A stretch of 64,000 nucleotides of DNA from Opitutia bacterium (GTDB lineage: Bacteria; Verrucomicrobiota; Verrucomicrobiia; Opitutales; Opitutaceae): contig JACPIT010000013.1 in the NCBI GenBank assembly GCA_016187945.1, positions 124,001 through 188,000 of the forward strand. The letters are read 5' to 3'. Below are positions 1 to 9,654 of this stretch, piece after piece. Position 1 is the stretch's first letter. Each line of letters begins with the position of its first letter. The notes under the pieces were generated by a model that was not told where the DNA came from, did no database searches, and saw only the letters and a list, made by a program, of their open reading frames with translations. The translations under genes were made by a program, and so were the position numbers.

Positions 1-143
1 TGGGCACTCGCGATCAAGCTCGCTCCGCCCTCGTCAAAGATGTGGGAAATCGGCAGTTGGCGCATCGTGCAGTGGACACCGGAACCCGTCCGACGATAAA
101 CACGCTTTCGTCCGAGCGCCGAATCCCCGATAAACGAGCAACT

Positions 144-1088
144 GTGAATCGCCCGCCCCAAGTCGCGATCGTCATCCCGGCCTACAACGAAACGGAGGTG
201 CTGCCTCAGCTTTTCGCCCGGCTCGGCGCGCTGTTCGACGCCCATCCGGAGTGCGCGTGGCAGGCCGTGCTGATCGACGATGGCAGCCGCGACCGCACGG
301 CGGAATTCATCCTCGAGCAATGCCAACGCGACCGGCGCTTTCGCTTCGTCGCGCTGTCGCGCAATTTCGGATTTCAAAACGCTCTGGCGGCCGGCCTCGC
401 CCAATGCGCCAGCGTGGACGCAGTCGTCACGATGGACGCGGATTTGCAGGATCCGCCGGAGGTCATCCCCGAACTGGTGCGCGCGTGGCGCGAGGGTGCG
501 GAAGTGGTGCTCGCCGTGCGGCGCTCGCGCCAGGAACGCGGTTTGCGGCGGGTCGGCTTCGATTTGTTTCACCGTTGTTTCGGCGCGCTGGCTGATCTGC
601 CGATCGAGCGCAACACGGGGACGTTCGGCTTGCTCGGTCGCCAGGCGCTCGCCGCGTTCAACGATCTGCCGGAGGTTCACCGTTTTTTCCCCGGCCTGCG
701 GTCGTGGGTGGGATTCCCGCGCGCCGAAGTTTACTATGACCGGCTGGAGCGCGCGGCGGGCACGCCCGCGCAAAACCTGCGGCGGCTCGTCCGCTACGGA
801 CTCGACGGCGTTTTCAGTTTCTCGCGGCTGCCGTTGCGGATGCTCACCTACAGCGGGGTCGCGGTCGCGGGACTCGGCTTCAGCGTCGGCGTGTTCTTCA
901 TCGTGCGGCGCCTGCTGGGCATCGAGATCGCGCAGACCGGTTTCACCACGCTCGTGACGCTGGTGCTTTTTCTCGGCGGAGTGCAGTTGATCGGCATCGG
1001 GGTGCTCGGCGAATACCTCGGTCGCGTCTACGATGAAGTGAAGCGTCGCCCCAGCTACATCATCAAACAGCGTGTCGGCTTCGAGTAG
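144..1088 (+). CDS. GT2 family polyprenyl-phosphate glycosyltransferase (GtrB/Dpm1-like)
   Basis: A 314-residue GT2 enzyme predicted to move a sugar from a nucleotide donor to a polyprenyl-phosphate carrier at the inner membrane face. IPAYNE lies at residues 11-16, IDDGS near 44-48 and the metal-binding DADLQDP at 98-104. Two C-terminal membrane spans flank the end, with the typical GVLGEYLGR signature after the second. I chose GTG at 144 because it places the GT-A fold at the usual N-terminal distance; an upstream in-frame GTG at 42 would add 34 residues. It overlaps the next gene by 17 bases, which suggests co-translation with a GT-C type membrane protein that could use its lipid-linked sugar. 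Confidence 0.85.
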   Translation: MNRPPQVAIVIPAYNETEVLPQLFARLGALFDAHPECAWQAVLIDDGSRDRTAEFILEQCQRDRRFRFVALSRNFGFQNALAAGLAQCASVDAVVTMDADLQDPPEVIPELVRAWREGAEVVLAVRRSRQERGLRRVGFDLFHRCFGALADLPIERNTGTFGLLGRQALAAFNDLPEVHRFFPGLRSWVGFPRAEVYYDRLERAAGTPAQNLRRLVRYGLDGVFSFSRLPLRMLTYSGVAVAGLGFSVGVFFIVRRLLGIEIAQTGFTTLVTLVLFLGGVQLIGIGVLGEYLGRVYDEVKRRPSYIIKQRVGFE

Positions 1089-3279
1089 GACCATCGCCCG
1101 CTGCCTGCTGTTCGCCGCGCTGGCGCTCGCGCTCGCCCTGTGCGGCTACGCGCTGCTCACCACGCAGTTCATGGCCTACGACGACGAGGGCTACGTGCTC
1201 TTGTCCTACCGCAACTACGCGACGCAGGGGCACCTCTATCGCGAAGTCTTCAGCCAATACGGCCCGCTGCCCTATGTCTGGTATCATGCCCTCGCTTCCC
1301 TCGCGGGATTTCGATTGGACAGCGAACTCGTCCGCGCCGTGACGCTCGCCTGCTGGCTCGGCTGCGCAGCCGCGGCGGGGCGTTTTTTGTGGCAACAAAC
1401 CCGGCATCGCGGCATCGCCGCCGGCGCCGCGGTGCTGACGTTTCTCGCCCTGCTGCCGATGATCGACGAACCGGGTCACCCGGGCGGCTTGCTCGCGCTG
1501 CTCTCCGCCGCGGGAGCTGTCGCTGGCGCAACCGCGCTGACTCGCGGCCACTGGCGCGGCTTTGCCGTGGTCACGGCCCTGTGCGGCGCCGCCATGCTGC
1601 TGTGCAAAGTCAACGTCGGGCTCTTCTTTCTGGTCGCGGCGAGCTCATGGCTGGCCCTGCACACTCGCTGGTCGCGCGGAAGCGCGGCGGTGACGTGGTC
1701 GATCGCGCTCGGCTGCGCGATCTCGCCGCTGCTGCTGATGCAGCAGCTCTGGCACGAGCGATGGGTGCGGGAATTCGGCTTCGTTTTTGCCGGCGGATCA
1801 CTCGCGCTGTTGTTAGCGGCACTGCGGACACGCCGTGCCGAAGCCGGTGCGCGCGCCTGGCTCGATGCGGCGCTGGCCGTCGTCGCGGTCGTGTCGGCGG
1901 TCGTCGGGGCGGTGGCATTTCGCGGCACGACGTTTTCCGAGCTGTGGCAAGGCGTGGTGGCGGACCCTTTGCGCCATCCCTTGATCTACGCCCATGCGAC
2001 GCACTGGCCGGCGATCGCTCCGTGGCTGACGCTCGCCGGACTGGGGTGCGCCCTCGTCCTCGCGCGGCGACGCGGCGAGTCGACGGGGATGATCATCGCC
2101 CTTGCGATCCTGCGGCTTGCGGCGCTCGCCGGTTTTCTGATCGTCGCGCTGCGCGCCGAGGGCTTTTCCCTCCCGCTGTTCGGTCTGCATTTCGGCGCGC
2201 CGCTGGTGTGGCTCACGGCGGTGCCGCTCCGCGACAGCTCGCCCGGTGAAAATCGCGCGCGGCTTTGGCTCGCGTGGGTTTTTTCCTGGCAAACGCTTCA
2301 CGCCTATCCGGTCGCCGGCAGCCAGGTGGCTTGGGGCGGCTTTCTCTGGGTGCCGTTGGCCATCGCGGGTGGCTGGGAGGCGGTGCAGGTGCTCGGCGTG
2401 CACCTGTCGCGTCTCGCGACGCCGCTCCGCGTCCTCGGCGCGTTCGCCCTGGCGGTCGCGAGCGCGGTCGGTTTCGGTCGCATCGCTTCGACGGCCGCGC
2501 TGCGTTACAGCTTCCACGCACCGCTGGGAATTCCGGGCGCCGAGCACCTGCGGCTGAACGAGGATCAATCCGCCGATCTGCGCACGCTCACCCGCAACAT
2601 CGAGGCGCACGCCGGCACGCTGTTCAGCTATCCCGGCATGTTCAGTTTCAACATCTGGACCGAGCGCCCCACGCCCACGCTCGCCAACGCCACGCATTGG
2701 TTCTCGCTGCTCGACGAGCCCCGCCAGCGAGCGATCGTCGCCCGGCTGGAAAACGATCCGCGCGCCGTGATCGTCGTGCAGCGGGCGCTGGTCGGCTTCC
2801 TCCTTTCTTCGGGCATCGACCTCCAGGGACCGCTGCACGACTACCTGACGGCCAACTTCGCGCCAGCGTTGCGTGTCGGCACCTACGAACTCTGGACACG
2901 GCGGGGCCGCTCGATCGCTCCGCTGGGCACCGCGCAATTTGTCGAAGCCGATCCCGCGGCGCCGCGACTGGTCGTCGTCGCGTCGCAAGCGCGCGAGATC
3001 GCCAGTGTCGAAATCCAGCCGTTGTTCGGCTGGTCGCCGCCCCTGCGCCGCCTCGCGCCCTCGGCGAGCGCGCCGTGGACGATCACGCGATTGCTCGCGG
3101 ACGGCACCGCCGACTCCGCGTCCGCGAGCGTCTGCGCGCCAACGGCGATTTCGGGCATCACTCGCGTAGAAATCCCGCTCTCCGGCGGCACGGCGGACTG
3201 GCCGCCGCGGGAAATTCTGGCGGTCGCGCTGTTCGATCGCGCCGGCCGGCGCGTGGAAACGCTCCGCGTGATGCGCTAA
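1072..3279 (+). CDS. Large polytopic membrane protein, GT-C glycosyltransferase-like
   Basis: This 735-residue protein has a hydrophobic N-terminus, about ten predicted membrane spans and a hydrophilic C-terminal domain of about 230 residues. After the first span comes an acidic loop, YDDEGYVLL, then YREVFSQYGPL. The same D..[EH]DG...R[ED].FSQYG pattern occurs in the protein at 16163-17911, so the two look distantly paralogous. An acidic first periplasmic loop is typical of GT-C enzymes using polyprenyl-linked sugars. Starts at GTG inside the preceding GT2 gene, so the pair is probably one translational unit. Its 3' end overlaps the convergent methyltransferase gene by four bases. The acceptor is unknown. 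Confidence 0.7.
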   Translation: MSASSRTIARCLLFAALALALALCGYALLTTQFMAYDDEGYVLLSYRNYATQGHLYREVFSQYGPLPYVWYHALASLAGFRLDSELVRAVTLACWLGCAAAAGRFLWQQTRHRGIAAGAAVLTFLALLPMIDEPGHPGGLLALLSAAGAVAGATALTRGHWRGFAVVTALCGAAMLLCKVNVGLFFLVAASSWLALHTRWSRGSAAVTWSIALGCAISPLLLMQQLWHERWVREFGFVFAGGSLALLLAALRTRRAEAGARAWLDAALAVVAVVSAVVGAVAFRGTTFSELWQGVVADPLRHPLIYAHATHWPAIAPWLTLAGLGCALVLARRRGESTGMIIALAILRLAALAGFLIVALRAEGFSLPLFGLHFGAPLVWLTAVPLRDSSPGENRARLWLAWVFSWQTLHAYPVAGSQVAWGGFLWVPLAIAGGWEAVQVLGVHLSRLATPLRVLGAFALAVASAVGFGRIASTAALRYSFHAPLGIPGAEHLRLNEDQSADLRTLTRNIEAHAGTLFSYPGMFSFNIWTERPTPTLANATHWFSLLDEPRQRAIVARLENDPRAVIVVQRALVGFLLSSGIDLQGPLHDYLTANFAPALRVGTYELWTRRGRSIAPLGTAQFVEADPAAPRLVVVASQAREIASVEIQPLFGWSPPLRRLAPSASAPWTITRLLADGTADSASASVCAPTAISGITRVEIPLSGGTADWPPREILAVALFDRAGRRVETLRVMR

Positions 3280-4013
3280 GCTCGCCGCCGCGCGACCAGG
3301 ATCAGGCTCACGCCGAACGGAAACGGCAGCGGCCACGTCGCCGGCGCGACGAAGAGTGCACGCAGCACTTTGTTCGCGAACACCGACGGCATACGGTCCT
3401 CGGCGCGCGGCGCGTCCTTCGCGGCCGGAAACCATTTTCGCCAGCGCCGCAACAGCCACACCGCCGGATAAGCGAAGACGTTCGTGTAATTCACGTAGAC
3501 CAGCTCCCAGTCGCGCTCGCGGAACAGCCCGCGCAACTGCGGTCGCGCGTAGCGCCGGTAGTGGTGCAGCACCTCGTCCCAATCGCTCCACAGCGCCATG
3601 CTCGCCGGCACGGTCACGACCGCGAGCCCGCCGGGTTTGAGCAGACGGGCAAAACCGTCGACGACCGCCTGATCGTCCGGCACGTGCTCGAGCACGTCGA
3701 GCGCGGTGACGTATTCCAGCGACGCATCGGGCAAGGGCACGCGATCGCCCGCCAGACTCAGCACCTGCTCGCTGCGAAACTGCGCGCGCAGCAGCCGCAA
3801 CGCTTCCTCGTGATCGTCGAGCACGAGCACGCGGCAGAGGGCCTCCATCTCCTTCGCGAAACGTCCGGTGCCCGCGCCGCAATCGAGCAAGGTGTCGTCC
3901 GGCCGCACCGGCCGCGCGCGTGCGATCCAGCGGCGCACCAGCTCGCGCTTGCCGGCGTAATACCAGTGCTCCGCTTCGACGCGCGCGAGGTTCTCGTATT
4001 CGGAGGAGTTCAC
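3276..4013 (-). CDS. Class I SAM-dependent methyltransferase
   Basis: A 245-residue methyltransferase. SAM-binding motif I is LLDCGAGTGRF, followed by VLVLDDHEEAL (motif II region) and YVTALDVLEHVPDD (motif IV region). The N-terminal EYENL.RVE..HWYY is typical of methyltransferases found in polysaccharide clusters. A hydrophobic stretch near the C-terminus may associate with membrane. I chose GTG at 4013 because the family motif begins right after it. An ATG at 4067 preceded by a GGAGG-like sequence would add 18 residues and overlap the divergent gene. The substrate is unknown; modification of a surface glycan is plausible from context. Confidence 0.8.
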   Translation of the reverse strand: MNSSEYENLARVEAEHWYYAGKRELVRRWIARARPVRPDDTLLDCGAGTGRFAKEMEALCRVLVLDDHEEALRLLRAQFRSEQVLSLAGDRVPLPDASLEYVTALDVLEHVPDDQAVVDGFARLLKPGGLAVVTVPASMALWSDWDEVLHHYRRYARPQLRGLFRERDWELVYVNYTNVFAYPAVWLLRRWRKWFPAAKDAPRAEDRMPSVFANKVLRALFVAPATWPLPFPFGVSLILVARRRA

Positions 4014-4060
4014 GGCGGCTAGGTTGACGATTGTGCCGCCGGCTCCAAGCTCCGAGACGC

Positions 4061-6049
4061 ATGACATTTCGCCGGTCCCTCCCGTTTGCCCTGCTCGCGC
4101 TCGCCGCGTTCGCAGTCATGGCGGGCCTCGCGGCGCGGCACACCGGCATCACGTTCGACGAACCCGCGCACGTCACAGCCGGCCGTGCGTATTGGCAGGC
4201 GCACGACTACCGCTTCCAGCCGGAGAACGGACTGCTCCCGCAACGGCTCGAAGGATTGCCGGCGGAGTGGAGTCACGAGCCGTTCCCCGCCGCCGGAAAT
4301 GCATGGCGCGATGCCGACGTCTGGGGCGTCGCCCGCACGTATCTTTTCGGCCCCGGCGCCGACGCGATGCGCATCGTGTTTCCCGCGCGGCTGGTGAGCG
4401 TCGCGCTCGGCGTGCTGCTGCTGGCGCTCGCGTGGCGCTGGTCGGCTTCGCTCTGGGGCGAACGCGGCGGACTCGTGACGCTCGTGCTCGGCGCGTTTTG
4501 CCCGCACCTCCTCGCCCACGGATCGCTCGCCACGTCGGACCTCGCGGCTGCTCTCGGCTTCACGGCGGCGCTGCTCGCGTGGTGGCGTCTGCTCCATCGC
4601 GTGACGCCGGCGCGTCTCGCCGCCGCGGCGCTGGCGACGATGTTTCTCGCCCTCTCGAAGTATTCCGCCGCGCTGTTCGCGCCGATCGTCCTCGTGCTCG
4701 CGGCGCTCCGTCTCGCGAGACGCGCGGATTTGCCGGTGCGCTGCGGCGGGCACGTCTGGCGTTTGCGCGGCGTCTTTCGCGCGGCGGCGCTCGGAGGCGC
4801 GGCTCTCGTCGTGGCGTTGCTGACGTGGGCCGGCATCTGGGCCGGCTACGGCTTCCGCTACTCGGCCGCGCCCGGCGGTGGCGAGGCGCACTTCGCGATG
4901 CCGTGGGCGGAAGTGCTGATCGAGCACACGCGCCCGAGCGGATCGGTGATGGCGGACGGCGTCACCGCACGCGACGAAGTGGAGCTGCGGCCGGGGATCG
5001 TGCAACACGCCGTGCGCTGGGCGCGCGACCATCGCGTCTTGCCCGAGGCGTATCTCTACGGGTTGGCGTTCGTGGATCGCTTCTCGCGACACCGGCTGGC
5101 GTATTTCGCCGGAGAATTTCGCGAACGCGGTTGGATCGAGTTCTTCCCGGCCGCGTTTCTGTTGAAAACCACCCTGCCCGCGCTCGTCCTCGTCGTGCTG
5201 GCCTCGCTCGCGTGGAAGCGGCAGCCGCGGCGTGCGCGACTCGCTTATCGATTGGCGCCGCTCGCCGCGCTCACGGTCGCCTACTGGACCGCGGCGATCT
5301 TCAGCCACTTGAACATCGGGCATCGCCACCTGCTGCCGCTCTACCCGACACTCTACGTGTTTTGCGGCGCGGTCGCGGCACTCGCGTGGCGACGCTGGGG
5401 CGCACTCGCGATGGTTTTGGTCGCCTGGCATGTCGTCGACTCGCTCGCGGTGCGTCCGCATTACCTGACTTTTTTCAACGGCCTCGCCGGTGGGCCGGCG
5501 GGCGGCCATCGCTTCCTCGTCGACTCCTCGCTCGACTGGGGCCAGGGCCTGCCCGATCTGCGGCGCTGGCTCGATGCGAACGCCGGCAGCGCGCGCGTCT
5601 ATCTCTCGTATTTCGGCTCCGACGAGCCGGCGCGCTTCGCTCTTCGCGCCACCCGCATCGGCGATGGTTATTTCGATCACTCGCCCTCTCGCCAGGTGCT
5701 GCCCGCGCTCGAGTCCGGCCTTTATTGCATCAGTGCGACGATGCTGCATCGCGTCTACACGCAGGTGCGCGGGCCGTGGTCGGACGGCTACGAAGCCGAA
5801 TACCTCCGCCTCGCGCGCTGGGTCATCGCGCAACAAGCGAAACCGCTCGCCGAATGGCGCGGGTCCGACGGCAAACCGATCGACGATCTCAGTCGCAAAC
5901 TCGAACTCTCCCGGCTTGCGCAACTGCGCTTCGGCCGCCTCTGCCGCCACCTCGAACGCCGCGCGCCCGATGCCGTCGTGGCGAACAGCGTGTTCGTCTA
6001 TCGGTTGTCCGATGCAGAACTCGAACTCGCTCTCCGGATCGACCCGTAG
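4061..6049 (+). CDS. Polytopic membrane glycosyltransferase-like protein (GT39/ArnT-like)
   Basis: A 662-residue protein with about ten membrane spans. After the first span it reads GITFDEPAHVTAGRAYW and later ENGLLPQRLEGLP. The FDEPAH element resembles the catalytic first-loop acidic motif of GT39/GT83 protein and lipid A glycosyltransferases. HLNIGHRHLLPLYP near the middle resembles the histidine-rich loop often seen in this family. Start ATG at 4061, divergent from the methyltransferase. It ends 44 bases before the convergent GT-C operon. The acceptor is not evident. Confidence 0.7.
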   Translation: MTFRRSLPFALLALAAFAVMAGLAARHTGITFDEPAHVTAGRAYWQAHDYRFQPENGLLPQRLEGLPAEWSHEPFPAAGNAWRDADVWGVARTYLFGPGADAMRIVFPARLVSVALGVLLLALAWRWSASLWGERGGLVTLVLGAFCPHLLAHGSLATSDLAAALGFTAALLAWWRLLHRVTPARLAAAALATMFLALSKYSAALFAPIVLVLAALRLARRADLPVRCGGHVWRLRGVFRAAALGGAALVVALLTWAGIWAGYGFRYSAAPGGGEAHFAMPWAEVLIEHTRPSGSVMADGVTARDEVELRPGIVQHAVRWARDHRVLPEAYLYGLAFVDRFSRHRLAYFAGEFRERGWIEFFPAAFLLKTTLPALVLVVLASLAWKRQPRRARLAYRLAPLAALTVAYWTAAIFSHLNIGHRHLLPLYPTLYVFCGAVAALAWRRWGALAMVLVAWHVVDSLAVRPHYLTFFNGLAGGPAGGHRFLVDSSLDWGQGLPDLRRWLDANAGSARVYLSYFGSDEPARFALRATRIGDGYFDHSPSRQVLPALESGLYCISATMLHRVYTQVRGPWSDGYEAEYLRLARWVIAQQAKPLAEWRGSDGKPIDDLSRKLELSRLAQLRFGRLCRHLERRAPDAVVANSVFVYRLSDAELELALRIDP

Positions 6050-6093
6050 CACTCGACGTGCGCTCGTCCTTCGCCGTGGCCGGCGGCGGACGA

Positions 6094-8424
6094 TCACGGC
6101 GCCGCCGCGGCTTCCGGCAGCAGGTCGAAAATTTGAATGCGCGTGAAACGCGCCCAAATTTGCGCGGTGCGATCGAGCGCGACGACCTCCAGCATCCGCG
6201 GGCGATCGCTGACCGGCAGCTCGACCGTAAACAATTTCTCCTCCCATCCCGGCGTCATCGACCACCGCGCCACTGGCTGCCCTTCGACGCGGATCTCCAG
6301 CTCCAGATTTTGTCGCGACGGAGCGATATTCACGCCGCCGAGGCGCAAGCGAAGCGGCGTCGCTCGACCGGGACACAGGATTTGCGCGGTCGTCTGAGTC
6401 AGGTGCCGGAAGTCGAGCCTCCGGTGATCGACTTCCACCTGATCGAGCGTCGAAAATCCCGACGCCCAATCCCAGCCGCCAAATGCCGGCAACGCGTCGC
6501 CGAGCCCTGCCGCGATCACGCGATCGCGGCGCAGATAAAATCCATCTCCTTCGCTCCCCCCGACGAGGCGCCAGTCGCTGCGACCGAAGAAATCGCGATA
6601 CAAAGCGCACGGCGCGCCCCAAGCGAGAACCAGCACCGCCTCCGGCGGCTCGGCGGCTAGACGGCCCGCCGGCGCACCGGCGAACACGATGCCGGGGACG
6701 GCCGCACGCAACGAGCGCATCAATGGATACGCCATGTCGTGCACGTTGTGCAGGTAGACGGTGCGGACACCCGCGCGTTGCGCCAAGTGCACGAACGCCG
6801 CGTCCCGCGCAGCCGAGAGCGGTCGCGCGCCGTAGTAGCCGCTCTCGCGCGGAACGGTCCAGAACGTCGCTCCGGTCCAGAGCGGGCGCAGATCGTGATC
6901 CGCACCCGGGAACCAAGCTGCGAGGGCGCTCGCCAATGCCGCGCCGCCGAGCCAGCCGCGCTTTCGCGCAATCAGCGCTTCCCCACCCGCCACCGCGGCG
7001 GCGGCGCCCAATGCGAACAACGGAAGCTGCAGCCGCGTCGCCCACGGTTGCCATTTCAACGCCACACAGAAGGCCAGCCCGCCCACGAGTGCGAAGGCGG
7101 CGAGCCAGCGCACCGGTGGCGCGCCGTCGCGGCGTCGGGCCAGGACGAGCCAGCAGAGGAGCGGCAAACCGAGGAGGAAATGCGCCGGAGCTCCGGCGAT
7201 CATCTCCGCGGTCGGCGCGTAGTGCGGGTCGAATTTCGTGATCCAGAGCGTCGTGCGCGGATCGTCGATGTTCACGTTCAGCGCAGTGTGCGCGCGCCGC
7301 ACGGCGGCCAGCCAGGCTTCGTTCCAACCCGCGATCGGTATGAGCACGTGCAGAGTCGCTTCGCGCAGGACATTCGAGACGACGAGGCCCGGAGAAAAAC
7401 CCTGATTGAGCAGCGCGCCGCCTTCCTCCGCCCGATGCTCGCCCAGCGGCGAGCCATACCAGGCTTGGTTGCGCACGAAGAACGGCGTCATGAGCACAGC
7501 CCACGTCAGCGCGGCGATCGCGATCGGTTTCAACGCCGGGCTCCAACGCTCCTGCCATGCCCATTTCAGCAAACCCGCCGCGCAGAGCAGCGGCGCGTAG
7601 ATCAGCGCCGTGGACTTGGTGAGGCAGGCGAGCGCGACCAACACACCCAGCTCGACCGCGTCGCGTCTGCGCGCTCGCGCCGCGCCGCTCGTCCAAGCGA
7701 CGAGGCGCAACGCGACGAGCACCAGCAGGAACGTCACGAACAAATCGTTCTTCGCCACCGATGCCTCCTGATAGGCCATCGGAATCAGCAAACCCAGCGC
7801 GCCGGCCAGCAACGCCCCCGGGCGACTCGCCCCCAGCCGACGAGCGAGCACCGCCGAGCCCAGCCATAATCCCAGATACGCGAACCACTGCGGCAACGCC
7901 GACCAACGATCGTCGCCCGTCAGCGCGAGAAATTGCAGACCGGTCAGCTCGGCGAGCGGCGGCATCATGTTCTGCCGATCGTTGATGGTGTCGAAGGGAT
8001 CGATCCCACCTTGCTGCAGCCACATCACCTGACGGGGAAGGTGGTAGTTGAGCACGTCGACCGTGTTGGGCGGATACGCGATCGCGCGGACCAGCGTCAG
8101 AGTCAGCAACATGCCGGCGACCGCGACCAAAGCCCATTCCACCGCGCCGCTCGGTCGAGGCCACACAGCGCGCGAGCGGCGCGTCCTCACGAGGTAGACT
8201 CCCGCACCCGCCGCCAGCGCCAGCCATATGATGCGAAGCGGCTCGACCCGCAACGCGCCGAACGCACCGAGCAGATTGCTCAGCACCCAGATGAAGAGGA
8301 GAAATTGTCCGCAGGCACGGAGCCCGGCCTCGGCGCCGCCGCGCCCGCCGCGGACGTTCCACCGGTAGACCGCGAGCCAGACGAGCGGTGGCAGCAAGCC
8401 GGAACTTTCTCTCAGGATTTCCAT
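6094..8424 (-). CDS. Polytopic membrane protein, GT-C glycosyltransferase-like
   Basis: The 776-residue last gene of a four-gene minus-strand operon, overlapping the gene before it by 13 bases. It has about twelve predicted spans in its first two thirds and a soluble C-terminal part of about 250 residues. The first large loop has DVLNYHLPRQ, then an NDRQNMMPPLAEL segment; D...YHLPR is a common motif of bacterial GT39-type membrane proteins. ATG at 8424 was chosen because the following residues (MEILRESSGLL) lead straight into the first membrane span and the overlap fits coupling. Function beyond glycan transfer is inference. Confidence 0.65.
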   Translation of the reverse strand: MEILRESSGLLPPLVWLAVYRWNVRGGRGGAEAGLRACGQFLLFIWVLSNLLGAFGALRVEPLRIIWLALAAGAGVYLVRTRRSRAVWPRPSGAVEWALVAVAGMLLTLTLVRAIAYPPNTVDVLNYHLPRQVMWLQQGGIDPFDTINDRQNMMPPLAELTGLQFLALTGDDRWSALPQWFAYLGLWLGSAVLARRLGASRPGALLAGALGLLIPMAYQEASVAKNDLFVTFLLVLVALRLVAWTSGAARARRRDAVELGVLVALACLTKSTALIYAPLLCAAGLLKWAWQERWSPALKPIAIAALTWAVLMTPFFVRNQAWYGSPLGEHRAEEGGALLNQGFSPGLVVSNVLREATLHVLIPIAGWNEAWLAAVRRAHTALNVNIDDPRTTLWITKFDPHYAPTAEMIAGAPAHFLLGLPLLCWLVLARRRDGAPPVRWLAAFALVGGLAFCVALKWQPWATRLQLPLFALGAAAAVAGGEALIARKRGWLGGAALASALAAWFPGADHDLRPLWTGATFWTVPRESGYYGARPLSAARDAAFVHLAQRAGVRTVYLHNVHDMAYPLMRSLRAAVPGIVFAGAPAGRLAAEPPEAVLVLAWGAPCALYRDFFGRSDWRLVGGSEGDGFYLRRDRVIAAGLGDALPAFGGWDWASGFSTLDQVEVDHRRLDFRHLTQTTAQILCPGRATPLRLRLGGVNIAPSRQNLELEIRVEGQPVARWSMTPGWEEKLFTVELPVSDRPRMLEVVALDRTAQIWARFTRIQIFDLLPEAAAAP

Positions 8425-9647
8425 GCCAGCGCCCCCGATTGCCACCGGCGCCGCAGCCAACTCCACAGCATCCACGCGATCGCCACCGTCACGATCAGCA
8501 CCACGACATGCATGATGGTCGCCAGCACGGCCAGCACGTGCACGCGCCACGTCTTCCAGTTTGCCGCTTCAGCCGCCGCCGCCATTTGAAATGTCGGCCA
8601 CGCCAGCCACACCATGATGCCCATCAGCCAGCCCAATTGCCGGGCGGCGCGCGACGCATTTTCCGCGAACAGCACCGGCCAGATCAGGAAGAACAACACG
8701 GCGCGATACGCGTAGTTGAGCGCCGCCAGATAGCAGAAGACCCACGCGAGCCCGCCGATCAATGCCGCGCCCGTGCGCCAGCCGGCCGGCGCGATCGCCG
8801 CCGCGAGCTCGCCGCGCGCCCGCCAGAGCCACACCGCGCCCGCGGTCAAAGTCGGCACCGCCGCCATCAGGAGCCAGGCCCGCTCCTTGGCGAGAAGTGT
8901 CCACGCGAGTCCCGGCACCCGGATGCCGTAGGAAAAGACCGACGTAGGCTGCGGCGTGACACCCAACACCCGCGCGATCTCGACCCGCTGGAGATACCAC
9001 ATCGCCGCGAACACCACGGCGCCCAAAACGATCCACGCTCCGGAACGCCGGAGACCTCCGGAGAGCATCAGCAGCGCACCGAGACAGACCAGCGGATAGA
9101 ATTTCAACACCGCGGCCAACGTGAGCGCGGCCCACGCGAGCACCGTGCCGACACGGTCGTCGCGCCCGAGTCCGATCGCCCCGAGCGTCAGCAGGAAGAA
9201 AATGATCAGATCGTTGTTCGCCCTCTCGATGCCGAGCAGCATCGGCGGGCACAGCAGCAACAGCGCCGTGCCAATCGCCATCGGCAGCGTGCGCGGAGCC
9301 ATCAGAAAACTCGCGACCGCAACGAACGCGCCCACGAGCAACGCGCCGACCCACCACGCGTCCTCGGTCACCAAACCCAACCGGCCCACGAGCAGCCAGA
9401 GCGGCCCGTAGACGTGCGGACGCCCGAGCGGATCGAACGGATTGCCTTCGTAAACGTCGACGCCGCGCACATGCCCCTCCCCGGCCGCGAGCACGGCGCG
9501 GAGATCGAGGAAGATCGGCTTGAGCGAGAACACTCCCATCCGCGCGAACGCGTCGGGATGCGCGATCAGCGCGCTGATGCACGTCATCGCCAGCGCGACG
9601 GTCAGCAGAGTCCACTTCCAACGTTGCCACCTCGGTTGCATCGGCAT
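8412..9647 (-). CDS. Membrane protein, GT87/DUF2029-like glycosyltransferase
   Basis: A 411-residue polytopic protein with about nine or ten spans. Features recalling GT87 mannosyltransferase-like proteins are the N-terminal loop DLRAVLAAGEGHVRGVDVYE, the YGPLWLLV element after it, and GIERANNDLIIFFLL. It begins eight bases after the preceding gene of the operon and its end overlaps the next. The lipid donor could be supplied by one of the two GT2 enzymes in this region; this is inferred from neighbourhood only. Confidence 0.65.
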   Translation of the reverse strand: MPMQPRWQRWKWTLLTVALAMTCISALIAHPDAFARMGVFSLKPIFLDLRAVLAAGEGHVRGVDVYEGNPFDPLGRPHVYGPLWLLVGRLGLVTEDAWWVGALLVGAFVAVASFLMAPRTLPMAIGTALLLLCPPMLLGIERANNDLIIFFLLTLGAIGLGRDDRVGTVLAWAALTLAAVLKFYPLVCLGALLMLSGGLRRSGAWIVLGAVVFAAMWYLQRVEIARVLGVTPQPTSVFSYGIRVPGLAWTLLAKERAWLLMAAVPTLTAGAVWLWRARGELAAAIAPAGWRTGAALIGGLAWVFCYLAALNYAYRAVLFFLIWPVLFAENASRAARQLGWLMGIMVWLAWPTFQMAAAAEAANWKTWRVHVLAVLATIMHVVVLIVTVAIAWMLWSWLRRRWQSGALAWKS

Positions 9648-9654
9648 TCGTCGG

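Noticed and set aside
4019-8362. Very long open frame of about 1,450 codons on the minus strand
   Set aside because: It lies antisense to and across the membrane-protein genes, is extremely rich in Arg, Ala and Gly, and has no domain. Long antisense frames are expected at this GC content.
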